From Physcia stellaris (lineage: Eukaryota; Ascomycota; Lecanoromycetes; Caliciales; Physciaceae): a stretch of 64,000 bases of DNA. This document shows, in pieces, positions 9,750 to 22,414 of the stretch; position 1 is the stretch's first letter, and each line of letters begins with the position of its first letter. A program made the translations under genes and the position numbers. A model generated the notes under the pieces. It had not been told where the DNA came from. It worked only from the letters and a program-made list of their open reading frames with translations, and did no database searches. The stretch lies in assembly GCA_018902385.1 (NCBI GenBank), contig JABSSW010000058.1, positions 124,001 to 188,000 of the forward strand. The letters are read 5' to 3'.

Positions 9750-11224
9750 TATTCGCAGTCTTTTCTACGTCGTTGGCATCGGATGCGATGGCTCCATATG
9801 TTTGTCTAGCGTGGGAGTGTTAGCTGGCGAAAGGCGCTTCGGGGCGGACGTTTTCCATCCTCGGCTCACGGCCGATAAGGTTGTCTGTGCGCTTTGACTC
9901 TTGATAGTCCTGTCAGCATACCTCATAGAATATCAATCGACAGACACTAGTGTTGCGGCGGGGATGGTCGGCGCAGCAGCAGCGGCTTGAGGCTCAACGC
10001 TAGAGGGCATCCCCAAGCCAATCGCACGAATGGAAAGCGGACGCTCGTAGATGCTGTCATGATTTAAATGACTTTAGTCTCAGGAGGATGGGGGCATATA
10101 CCCGTTCGTAGGAAAATGATGGAAAATTGATATTCTTCATTGCCATCGACCCAGTAGCAAAGCGAGGTTGTACGGACTTGGTCGGGGGCACTACCCACCA
10201 ACCTAGCCATCAGCGTCTAACGCAGGTCTGATCACAAAATGTAGTTCACTCGCAATCCTGCCCCGACGGCTTCCATCTTTCACCATTGCTCCTCCTCGAC
10301 CAAAAAGTGCCACACGATACTCACACATGACCCACCCCATCCTGCATGTGAGATCGGCTCATCCCAGGTTGTCCTTCGGCAATCTGAACCCTCTGCATGA
10401 CATGCCACGTTGCTGCCGCCTCAAAGGTTCGGAGGTGTGCACAGCTGCTCCGATCCATGGCCTTGGGAATAAAGAGGGTCTTCGATCCCACCGTTGAACA
10501 GGGCCGTGGACAAGGTCGCAGACAGGCTTACCAGCTCACGCTCCAGCCATGTCCGGCTTACATCTGTCTGGTGCCGCCGACCACCTGTCGTTAAGCCCCG
10601 GAGATATCTGGTCTAGTAGTAGTCCACCTGGAATAATAGCGCTCGAGCATGCCATCATATCCGCCTCCTTCGCGATCCTGCGTATTGGACAAGTCCCAAG
10701 ACCGCGCTTCCAGGGTTCCGAATAAATGGTAAACAGATTACCCTGTTCCATTGGTTTGACCAGCATCGCTCACCCGCGTCTGTCTTCAATGTCGTCTGCT
10801 TTCCTCGCAGCTTGCTATCTTCGCCATCCTTCGGTCGTCATCACTAGTGTCAGATGTCCGTCTCTCTACTCATCTATAATTCTCCGGTGTATGTATAGCG
10901 TAGATTCCCTCACTGTCATTCGTCAGTGCTTCCATCATGGATTGCGCTGCCAATGTCTGGTCCGCCCTGGACCGGGGCGGCCTTTGCTTACATCTCTCGT
11001 CGTGCTGCTGTTCTTTTGTTGGCCCCCCCTTCTGCCTCCTTGCGTATTGGATGAGTATTGATCAAAGTCCCTTATCGTATACTGTGCTAGAGCTCTCTCG
11101 TATCCGTCCGAGTTCATGTCTCGAGCTTCCTACCTAGGGTCTCATTTCCGCTACTTAACGTACCGCTTCCTCAGCGATTTGCAATCTGTAAGCTACTATA
11201 GAGCCCAGGGCAACGGACTCCATC
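9750..11224. other. Gene-free interval upstream of the F-box-like gene
   Basis: About 1.5 kb without a convincing gene. The part from about 10,780 to 11,150 is pyrimidine-rich on the plus strand and has short overlapping frames on both strands with no recognisable motif. A long 5' untranslated region or a regulatory RNA is possible but unproven. Confidence 0.45.
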
Positions 11225-12532
11225 ATGCCCAAAGGAACCAAAAAGGCCCCTCCAATTAAAGCTGTCACTCGGTCAAGCCTAAGATTTCTTACCATACCAT
11301 TGGAGCTCAGGGAACACATCTACACGGATCTCCTGAATTCATCGCCCTCAGCACTCTTCGATTTGCTTCTCACCAATCGACAAATCGCCAATGAAGCCAA
11401 GCCTTTCCTGTACAGGCAGCCCATGATCTTTGACGGTCAGGGAGAGTTCGTTTCATGGCTGAGGAACATCGACCGGGGATGCCTTCGACATGTTGTGGAC
11501 GTGCACTTCAAGCTCCATGACATCGACCCAGCGAAAATTGTTGGCGCTCTTGGAAAACGTTTGCGGCAAGCTTCACCAGACCACGACGATAACCCATACC
11601 AAGAGGCATGCGAGGTAGAAGTCGAACGGCTCGGAAAATACTTTCAGCACCTTCCGAACGTCAGATCTTTCACCATCCTCCCTTACGAAAATGGAGACCC
11701 TCGGCCCTCATACGGTATGTTGGTGTCATTTGCAGAGATGCTCGAGGACCAATTTCCAAACCTGCGATCTCTTACGAATTACGAGGAACTTCTTCCCTTT
11801 ACGTTCCTCGAGAATTACGGGAAACTCCAGCATCTGAGATTCACAGGCGTGTCGACAAGCACACGTGCAGAGGTGTACCGAACATTCCGAAAACTTCCGG
11901 AGCTTACCGCACTCGAGATATGGCGGCCAGACGCCAACATCGAAGACGACCGCTATGAGAAGATGTCCGAAGTCATTGGGGCTGGACGATGCAACGTTGG
12001 GGAGATACTCGGGGCTCTACCGCAGCTCCGCGCATTTTCGTACCGCGAATTCGCACTTAGTGCGAGACCCTCGGCAGCGTTCAATCCGGTCAGGAAGTCG
12101 ATCTTCGAATTACTGGGCGTGTTGGAAAAGCATCCCTCGTTACGGTCACTACAGATTTTGACGAACATCGACTTACTCAGCCGTGTACAGGAGAAGCTGG
12201 AAACAGTCATCTCCTCCTTACGCTCGCTCCGACAGGTTGATAGCTATTACGACGACATGCCGGCGTTTGAAGATCTTCCCCGGACCACTGAAACAGTCAC
12301 CATGCGGTTGGACCCTATGAGTGAGCTGACGCCGACGCTCCTGATGGACCTCCTTTCGGGAGCCAAAGAATCACGTGCCCGCCTGCCTAGGCTGGCCGAA
12401 ATTGCGTTGCACATTGACAGCTTCCCAGATTCTGAGCGTGCGCAAAGAACAGCGAGCTGGGTGCGAGACAAGTTGAGAGAAATGGGGATTCGGTTGAGAC
12501 TGAAGACGTGGAATGGACCAAGTAGATTCTGA
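11225..12532 (+). CDS. F-box-like / leucine-rich hypothetical protein
   Basis: A single-exon frame of 435 residues. After a short basic start, residues 19-55 (RFLTIPLELREHIYTDLL and the following LLLTNRQIANEA) have the form of the fungal F-box or 2EXR-type motif, an LP/IPxELRxxIY helix followed by a helix ending in a conserved LTNRQI. The rest contains repeated leucine-spaced segments (LRSLTNYEELL, LQHLRFTGV, LPELTALEIW, LRSLQILTNI), suggesting a leucine-rich-repeat substrate-binding part. Such proteins may act as adaptors in SCF ubiquitin ligases, but very large lineage-specific families exist in filamentous ascomycetes and the target here is unknown. No signal peptide or membrane helix is present. 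The start follows a clear upstream break in the frame. Confidence 0.75.
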   Translation: MPKGTKKAPPIKAVTRSSLRFLTIPLELREHIYTDLLNSSPSALFDLLLTNRQIANEAKPFLYRQPMIFDGQGEFVSWLRNIDRGCLRHVVDVHFKLHDIDPAKIVGALGKRLRQASPDHDDNPYQEACEVEVERLGKYFQHLPNVRSFTILPYENGDPRPSYGMLVSFAEMLEDQFPNLRSLTNYEELLPFTFLENYGKLQHLRFTGVSTSTRAEVYRTFRKLPELTALEIWRPDANIEDDRYEKMSEVIGAGRCNVGEILGALPQLRAFSYREFALSARPSAAFNPVRKSIFELLGVLEKHPSLRSLQILTNIDLLSRVQEKLETVISSLRSLRQVDSYYDDMPAFEDLPRTTETVTMRLDPMSELTPTLLMDLLSGAKESRARLPRLAEIALHIDSFPDSERAQRTASWVRDKLREMGIRLRLKTWNGPSRF

Positions 12533-13330
12533 TGACCTTTTTGAGGATTCTAGGTTTCCTTTCTCATACATAATTCATAATCGACTTATTTGGGCATTGT
12601 TACATCGGCCTTTGGTAATACGAGACAGACGTCATTAGCATTAGCGGTACTTGGATATAGAAATGTACCAATACCCCGTGGAGCATGCAGGGTGAGCATT
12701 TGGTAGGCGTTGTCTGTACAGCCCCTGAGGCGGAGCGGATAGGCCAACAGCACGGTGTCGAAAGCGAGGTCGCAGGTCTGGTGCTATGTTTGGAGCACTC
12801 CGTTCTAGACGGCGATGGATTATTGTCAAAGGCTCATTGACCATTTAGATGATATCTACAAATTTCAATCATCATCTCACTTACGCCACTGAGTGGCCAT
12901 TCTCGTAATATCCAACTTGACCCCAGAGCGTTTTCCGGGTAGTGCCTAAAGTCGGGTAACCTTCACTTTTTCAGAAGCAAGTAATGCAGGATCGTCAAAG
13001 GTAAGACGGAATAATATGGAATAGATTTACCTGACAGGTTGATATACGAGGAATTGCTCATGAGTTTTCCGCACTCGTTAAGCCATAAATAGAGCTAGTG
13101 CTCTTCCGTCGCCTACAAGTGTAGGGCTGAAAGTGACGTAGCTCTGGGGGGCCCTGAATCCTGCACTCTACGCTTACGATTTCCTCAATTCAGGACGTCA
13201 CATTATTGTTCTGACGGGGTAGATCTCGCACAGCAACTCCAGTCGCTACTTCCTACTGAATCCGAATCATCCACCTTGGACTTTCTGAAAGCTTTTTCAA
13301 TCATGCCCACCAACTGCGCCTTCGGATGAT
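12533..13330. other. Intergenic, probable phosphatase promoter and 5' UTR
   Basis: 800 bp without a supported gene. Short frames on the minus strand show no homology that I recognise. Confidence 0.45.
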
Positions 13331-15822
13331 ATGATTCCTCGAATGTCATGCTACGACCACGAAACCTCTATTCCCACCATGTCTGCTGCTACCACTACCC
13401 ATCTTACTCCCATAGCATCCAAAGCCCGTACACCCCGTACGGCACGAGACAAAGGCGCACCTAGTCCCAACTACTTCAACCCACTTGTATCCCCACAGTC
13501 CGCTCCATCAGATTCGCAGTCGAGCCTCGAGGCTTTCCGGAGGCAATCAGAAACCAATCCTTTCAACCTCAGCCATGGTAGTCTCTCTTTCTTCAGCACA
13601 AATGCATCGGCCGAGTTGAGTCCAACAGGCTTGCGCGGACCAGAAGACAATGTTGTCTCACCCTTCTCCCAACCAAAAGTCATGTCGCCCACAGACAAAG
13701 AAGCGCAGACCGCTGTGCCTATGGAAATTGATAGTTCTTCACCTTCTCAGGCATCGTTACCTCCTCCGTCAAGACCCTTCAATTTTCAGTCGACTGGCAA
13801 CAGCTCACCTTCGTTTTTCGATCTTCCTCGGAAAACATCGCCTTCCTCTCAATCCCCTGCCGATCTGTCAGCACGAAATCAACTTTCCCGCATTGACGAG
13901 CGACGTCCCCGCAACTCTTTACCGCAGAACAGGATAGATCCACCTTTATCCGCCGATCGTGAGCCTGTGCAACGTGCGGAAACGCTGCCGAGTTCGCTAA
14001 GTAAAGAAACCCCAAACTTCGTTTCACCACAAGAGCTCTTGGACATACTCGAATCATACTCACCCGATGAGGTCCTGCTCCTTGACCTTCGGGTCTACCC
14101 GCAATACTCCCAGTCACGCATTGATAGAGCTCTTAATCTATGCATACCTACAACTCTACTCAAACGGCCTGCATTCAATGTACAGAAGCTTGCGGATACA
14201 TTCAATAGGGAAAAGGAGAAGGCCAAATTCGCTCAATGGAAGGAAGCGAAGGTCATCGCTGTGTATGATGCCAACTCTTCTCTTCTCAAGGATGCTACAT
14301 CGAGTGTCAATACCCTGAAGAAGTTCGCGAATGAAGGATGGCGCGGATCCGCGTGTATAGTTCGTGGGGGCTATTCTGGCTTTTCGAAAAAGTTCCCAAA
14401 TTCTATAGATCGGCGACCAGCGAGCGAAATGGAGAGTACTCAGGGGAGGAAACTATCCATTGACCCCACAAAGTCTCTTGGAGCCCCTGTAGCTGGAGGT
14501 TGCTTGATGCCCGCCGAACAAAGCTCGGCGAATCCCTTTTTTGGCACTATCCGGCAAAACATGGATTTAATTGGCGGAGTAGGTCAATTTCCTATTAAGC
14601 TCCCATCATATATAAAAGATTCAAGCTATCTGAAAGATTTGAGTCATGGCAACGAATACAATGCCAATCTTGTGCCTCCATGGCTAAAAAAAGCGTCATC
14701 CCCACGTAATCGCGGCAAAAACGTTGCCGACTACTTCTTAAGCATCGAGAAGGGAGAGCAACGCCGTATGCAGAAAGCTCTGACCGGTACAGTCCATTAT
14801 GGCTCGCCTAACGCAACGTCCCCCAACTCCGTCAGAATCGCTGGAATTGAAAAGGGTAACAAGAATCGCTACAAGGACATGTTGCCCTTCGATCATTCTC
14901 GAGTCCGATTACAGAATGTTCCGGCTGGGGAATGTGATTATATAAATGCTAGCCATATTAAATCGGCTTTCAGCGGCAGGCACTATATTGCAAGCCAAGC
15001 CCCTGTACCTGCTACCATAGAGGTGTGTTCGGATCTTGTGTCTACTAGTGAGGTAATTAGACTAACGACAGGCAGGACTTCTGGCGCGTGGTCTGGGAAC
15101 AAGACGTTCATGTCATTGTCATGCTAACAGCTGAGCACGACGGCGGCCAGCGCAAGAGCCATCCCTACTGGGACGGTCAGTACGGGAACTATTCAGTCAA
15201 AGTCGAAAGCACACGTATTCAAACCTTGGTTCCGATAAAGCTTAACGTTTTCGGCGCTATAGATGAGCCGACTGTAATTATCCGAGAAATTACGGTTATT
15301 GGCCCTGGAAAAGAACGCCGCATCTCTCAGCTTCACTATTCAAGTTGGCCCGATTTCGGCGTTCCAACTGACCCATCCCATCTCCTTAGCCTTGTACGCG
15401 TCAGTCGCCGAGAAGAGCAGAAGTATGCCTCAGCGACGGCACGTAACAAAGAGAGGCCTGTCCTAGTGCACTGCAGCGCCGGTTGCGGGCGAACTGGCAC
15501 TTTTTGCACCGCCGACAGCGTGGTTGCGACGCTTGAAAAACGCCTTGACCAGCGCTGGCCCAAGAATAAGCCTGAGCCGAAGTGGACGGAGGAGGATGGA
15601 AGGGAAGACCTAGTGGCGAGTACCGTAGAGGACTTTCGATTGCAGAGGTTGAGCATGGTGCAGACGCTACGGCAGTTTGTGCTGTGCTACGAGACGGTGC
15701 TGCAGTGGTATGCTGAATGGCTTGAGAAACATCTTCGGGAAGTCGATGTGGTTGCTAAAGAGAGACCTGGGCTGGAGAGGAGACAGAGCAAGAGCAAGAG
15801 CATCAAATCGCCGTCGTATTGA
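13331..15822 (+). CDS. Protein tyrosine phosphatase with N-terminal rhodanese-like domain (Pyp1-type)
   Basis: Two exons, 13331-15022 and 15076-15822, separated by a 53-bp intron, give 812 residues in frame. Residues 1-225 are Ser/Pro-rich and disordered. A rhodanese/CDC25-like domain spans about 229-355 (SPQELLDILESY, LLLDLRVYPQYSQSRI, IVRGGYSGF); the usual catalytic cysteine position in its VYC-type strand holds Asp (VYD, about residue 313), so it is probably a docking domain. The PTP domain starts near residue 510 (NRYKDMLPFDHSRV, DYINASHI, YIASQAP). It carries HYSSWPDFGVP and the active-site loop VHCSAGCGRTG, with the catalytic Cys near residue 697. This arrangement matches fission yeast Pyp1/Pyp2, which inactivate stress MAP kinases. 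Another ATG at 13379 could be used instead of 13331. Confidence 0.92.
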
Positions 15823-16107
15823 TTTAGCTGCATTGTTGGCGGGTGGGCATAGCGTGCAGCGTTCATGAGCTCTGTATCAATAAGGATAGCATGATGGCGT
15901 TGCATAACTGAATAGAAGCATCCGGTTCATCTGAATATACGAAATGATAATCACCATACCAAGATGGCGGACTGAAGAGGATGAAATCGAAGTCGCCAAA
16001 GCGCTATGATGCCCATTGCTGCTCAAGATGTTTTAATGAGTCAGTAACCCACTTGGAGCTTGTATAATACATTCAAGATTGCTCTTCATCTTTTCCTTTA
16101 TTTAAAT

Positions 16108-17407
<1,300 letters not shown>

Positions 17408-18080
17408 GGTGACGGGTTGAAAGGGGTGTGAGGGATAGTGGATGAGGTATTGTGAGCCGAATATTCGAGGGAACAGGAAGGCGTTCGTTGGAAGGCACGT
17501 TGAAATGGTGGTATTGCTATCTTGAAGTTGGGACGGGGACGATAAACAGTGAAGGTGGGAAACACAGCGTTAGACAGCGTAGGGAGCAGTCTCAAGTGTC
17601 GAGCGAAAGGGAGCTAAGGTATCGGTAGGGTACCTTAAGGTATAAGGTATGGTGATATGGTGACGAGAACAGTTTAGCAGAAGCGTCACAGCCAGGGTCT
17701 ACGTAGCCGAGACGTTAGCCGCGGCTGCCGGTAAGATATGATCCCTGTCCAGAGGGTGTGATAAATGTGGTCGGCGACATGTGCCATGGCAGTAAGCACG
17801 CACCAGATGACCTTTCATCATCCATGCCTTACTACCTTTAACCTCTCTTACCCCCTTGACTCTCGTTGATCTCCGCTGTCAAGTCTTCGGTCCCAAGTAT
17901 GGGCGCATCCGCGACGAAGCTATCATCGCCCATCGCAAACTTATCAGCTTGTTTCAGATGATCCTTCCCGGAGACCGCTCCTTCCCAGCCTCAGAGCATT
18001 TACACCATTTGGTCTCAATATCCGTGTCAAAACATCGCTGTCGCATTCTATGCTGACCATTGATTCATCTGCTCTTCAAC
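17408..18080. other. Divergent intergenic region RPT6 / VNX1
   Basis: 670 bp that must hold both promoters. No gene seen. I looked for the yeast Rpn4 box GGTGGCAAA on both strands and did not find it. Confidence 0.45.
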
Positions 18081-21000
18081 ATGGCGCCTAATCAGCACTC
18101 ATTGGGCTCAACACCCTTCAATTCCTCTACAGACACATCGCCTACAGACACTCGAGCTCCTCCACCCCGTTTTGAGTCCATCACCCGAGAAGACGATGAG
18201 GATGCTTCCATAACCACAGGTACGATCCGCAGAAGCCGTCCACCGGCGATATCCACGCAATCGGGCAATCACGGCACGTTCACCTGCTTATCAGTTGTGT
18301 GCGCCGAGGAATGTGACTAATATTCTTCGGTTGACTAGGCTCAGTGGCTTCTTTCAATACCGCAGAGGAGGAACAGGACGATGGACAGCGAACGCCAACT
18401 CAAGAAGGGAGCCGGCAGCCTATGCATAGTAGTAGCTCATCCATACGGAACCAACTACTCTCCCCTGAATCGATAAACCCTTCACATAAACCAAAGAAAC
18501 CTGCAATGACACGAAGAAATTCGTCCAAATACCCAGCGCCTCATAGAGGTCAGGAGTTCTCCGTAGATGATGATCCAAATGAATACGAGTCCGACATTCA
18601 ACAGCATAAAAGGTCGTCCATAGCAAGGACTGCGTCAGGGGTCGGGCAGTCGTTACGAAGACAGCCCTCAACTTTGAGAAGACGACCTACAGCTCCACCG
18701 TCGAGCTTGCCGAGAGTGGCGTCTCAAGGCGAAGATGAGGAGGCGGCAGAACAAGGCCGCACGCCCACACCGGTCACTACGAGCATGGTTCAAGAACCTG
18801 AGGAGACTCAAGAAACCTCTGGCGAGGAAGGCACTGTGCTGGGAGATGCAGATGATGAAGACGACGAAGATGACGGGGAGCTGAGTGACGCCGAGAGCTT
18901 CACGCTCAAAGATCGTCAAAAAGCCATAAACGACACACATCCTTTTGGTATACGGATCTGGAAGCCTGCGCTGTACAAGAAAAACAGATCTGTTGAGAAG
19001 ACCGCCGAAGGCGATATCCACTCGTCACCCGGGGGCAGGGTCTCCAGATGGCTTTGGATCTTCAACCTGTTGTGGACGATCCTGTTCGGCTGGTGGCTCG
19101 CTTTGGCAGCCGGCTTGGGAGCCATTGTTTGCCTTGCTCTTGGTTTTATGCCTGGTACAGTCGAGTATGGCCGAGTCCTCGCCGGGTTAGCTTGGTACCT
19201 TTTCTATCCCTTTGGGCAATTTGTTCGCTTAGAACAAGACGAGGCATACGCCGAGGAAGATGAAGGGGAGGGCCGCAGTATCTCGGAATACGAGCGCTGG
19301 CAGAATGGTGACCTGGAAGATGGGCGCCTCTTTTTCGGCCCACTGACCTCTCGTTCCTTGATTGGTCGTCGAAGATCCAGCATAGAATCCGCAGATGAAA
19401 ATGACAGCCTCCTTGGGCGGACGCGGAGGGGTCACGAAGAAGATGATGAACGGATGAAAACCAAGAGGCGTCTTTTTGGTCGCGGCCAGTGGACCTTGGG
19501 CCGGGTCATATTCTTCGTGTTCTTCTACTTTCTGATTGCCCCTTTGCTTCTGCTTACCTCCCTTGTCTGCTGGTTCATGGTCTTCTGGATACCAATGGGG
19601 AAGGTCACTTTGCTCCTTTTCTACCATCTACGCCGACATCCTTTGGCCTTATCCTTCAATGCTGATAGCACCTACTCTCGTGGCGATTCTTCGCCCTCGT
19701 CGTCAATCTTGCTTTGCACTTACAGAGCCGTTGGCCTCAAATACTGGAAGTACACTATTGACGGCACCAATATCTTCCTCATTAATCTTATCGGCGTAGT
19801 ACTATTTGTGATCTTTGATTACTGGGTACTAGATGTTGTGCTTGGTCTCAAGGGATGGATTGTCAGTCCGGGTTTTGTCTTTGCTCTGGCGCTTTTCTCA
19901 ATCATTCCACTCGCATACTTCATTGGCCAAGCTGTTGCCTCCATATCTGCGCAATCCTCAATGGGCGTTGGTGCAGCCATCAATGCATTCTTTTCAACCG
20001 TGGTTGAGGTATTTTTATATTGCGTGGCGCTGAATCAAGGCAAGGGCCAACTTGTCGAAGGAAGTATCATTGGTAGCATCTTTGCTGGTATACTTTTCCT
20101 GCCAGGTCTGTCCATGTGCTTTGGAGCCCTCAAACGAAAGACCCAAAGGTTCAATGTCAAATCTGCTGGTGTCACTTCGACCATGTTGTTGTTCGCTATC
20201 ATTGCAGCATTCTCACCTACTCTATTTTATCAGATCTATGGCAGCGTAAGTCTTATTTTCCTCGTTCTCAGATCCTGCTAACTTGTTCCTAGCATGAACT
20301 TAAATGCCATATGTGCAAGGTTCAGGATGAGAGTGACGGAGATTGTACTCGCTGCTACTTCTCGCAGGTTCCAGCTATCCATGATGCCTTTTTCCTCGAA
20401 GCCGTTCGCCCATACACTTGGCTTGCTGCTGTTCTGCTGTTCCTGAGCTACATGGTCGGCTTGTGGTTTACCTTAAGGACCCACGCGGCTGTCATATGGA
20501 ACATTGAGATTGACGAGAAAAAGCTCTGCATTCTCATGGTCCGAATGGTAGCATATCCCACCAGCCCATACAGCTGCAGCCGGCTCCTCCTCCAAAACAA
20601 ACTAGCGGTAGTAGTAGTAAAGACATTGCCGGACGCGGAAACCCAATCCGAGAATCTCCTCTTTACAAGCGAATCCTGCAACAATCTTTGAAAGATGCCG
20701 GACTTGGGGACCACAGTGTGGACGAATCACGTCAGGCTTCTGTATCCAGCACCGCCCCAAAGAGCAGTTCTCCCAAGGCGCCACATCTTGTGCCACCTAA
20801 GAGTAGCGGAGGTGATAGCAACACGGCGGCAGATACAGCGAATCAGAATAGCATGAACATACCTTCGCTTTCCGAGCACGAGAATGCCGAGCTTGTTCGT
20901 CATGTCGTCGAGATATCTGCTCAAGCAGCAGCTTTAGCTGCCCGTGATGCCACCCAAACCAGCCGCAAAGTGTCTACTATTCATTCGGCACACCATACCC

Positions 21001-21848
21001 CACGCCGACCAACGACTGGTGGGCATGATCCTTTGGCTAACAATGATGAGGCTACTGCGGCAGAGGTAGCACATAGTGGTGGCCATGATGCGCCCAATTG
21101 GGGCAGGACCAAGAGCGCTGTCATTCTGCTCGGCGCTACACTACTCTACGCTATTATCGCCGAGATCCTCGTGAACACTGTGGACGTTGTACTTGAAAGT
21201 GTGGATATTGACGAGAAGTTCTTGGGAATCACCCTTTTTGCTCTTGTTCCTAATACTACGGAGTTTTTGGTTAGATCATGTCCCAGACTATTACGATCCA
21301 AGCTTACACTATCTTCTCCAGAATGCTATCTCATTCGCCATGAACGGCAACATCGCGCTATCCATGGAGATTGGCTCGGCCTACGCTTTACAGGTTTGCC
21401 TTCTTCAGATACCAGCACTGGTCCTGTTTAGTGCGATCATCGGTCAGAAACTAGGGCATGCTGAACTTCTGACGCACACATTCAAGTATGTACCCCTTTT
21501 ACCAGTGAGTAAGCACCGACTGACCATTCCAAGCCTCATTTTCCCTCAATGGGATATGGTCACCGTCATCCTCTGCGTATTTTTGCTGAGTTATGTTTAT
21601 GGAGAAGGCAAGGTAGGAGACCCATGGTCAGTTATATACACAAAACGGGCTAACATGATCTCCAGAGCAACTACTTTAAGGGAAGTATACTGTTACTCAC
21701 CTATCTCGTCATTGTGGTCGGGTTCTATCTAGCTGGTTATGCTTCAAACATAGAGCTCATGGGCATTGATCGCTTCGACAGACCAGCGATCGACCAAAGC
21801 AAAACACTCTATACCGTCGGCAGGGGTACCCACGGTAGAGCCTTCTAA
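18081..21848 (+). CDS. VNX1: Vacuolar cation/H+ antiporter, Vnx1-type CaCA family, with a one-base deletion
   Basis: Six exons: 18081-18219, 18339-20245, 20293-21269, 21322-21485, 21534-21612 and 21666-21848. A disordered acidic N-terminus of about 220 residues precedes a long multi-helix membrane domain (for example VSRWLWIFNLLWTILFGWWL). A CxxC pair element (CHMC..CTRC) follows near residue 690. The CaCA exchanger half contains LGITLFALVPNTTEF and NAISFAMNGNIALSMEIGSA. Yeast Vnx1 exchanges Na+ or K+ for H+ at the vacuole; this is inferred by orthology. The third exon changes frame near 20518-20522, where five A stand and six would join DEKK to the downstream linker. Adding one base gives exactly 1,149 residues. 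The start at 18081 is the first ATG in frame. Confidence 0.88.
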
Positions 21849-22414
21849 TGTGGAAAATATCTCTTAAGGCCTCGATCGTGGTAGTATACTACAGTCGTTT
21901 CTCAGCGTGGCGTCATGATAGGGACCATTTGGGCAATCATTGGCATTGAAGGAGCACATGGTAACCTGTACGCACCAAGTCTATAAATATTTGAAGATCC
22001 TCGTGATCATGTTGAACGACTGCAACCTCTGTCGAAACCTCTAGGCTAATGTTCGGAACAGTAATAATGATATATATGTATATACATAGATGTATTTGAA
22101 GTGACCTTACCTTACTACTTGACTCACATTAGCAGTCAGTTCATATGAGGATTTTTGCTGTGGTGGAGCATGTTGCATAAAATTATGTAACGGAACAAAT
22201 TCCGCATTGTTGATTGGACAGGGCAAAGAAACCCAAGTAATTCTTGGATGCAGACTCGAGAAGATTACATGCAACATTCTCTACTCTCTCTGATACTATT
22301 GCTTGATGTTACTTGTCTGTTTTGATCATTCGATGCCTCGAGCTTCAGCTCTTACTCCTCTTCTCGCAATCTAAATTGGCTTCGCGTATTTGATCGCACT
22401 GGCGGCGCAACAGC
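21849..22414. other. Intergenic between VNX1 and the importin gene
   Basis: About 570 bp, AT-richer than the genes, with an alternating TATATA-type stretch near 22,070-22,090. No gene seen. Confidence 0.45.

Noticed and set aside
11608-12210. Several overlapping frames inside the F-box-like gene
   Set aside because: Shadows of the 435-residue single-exon gene; no independent motif.
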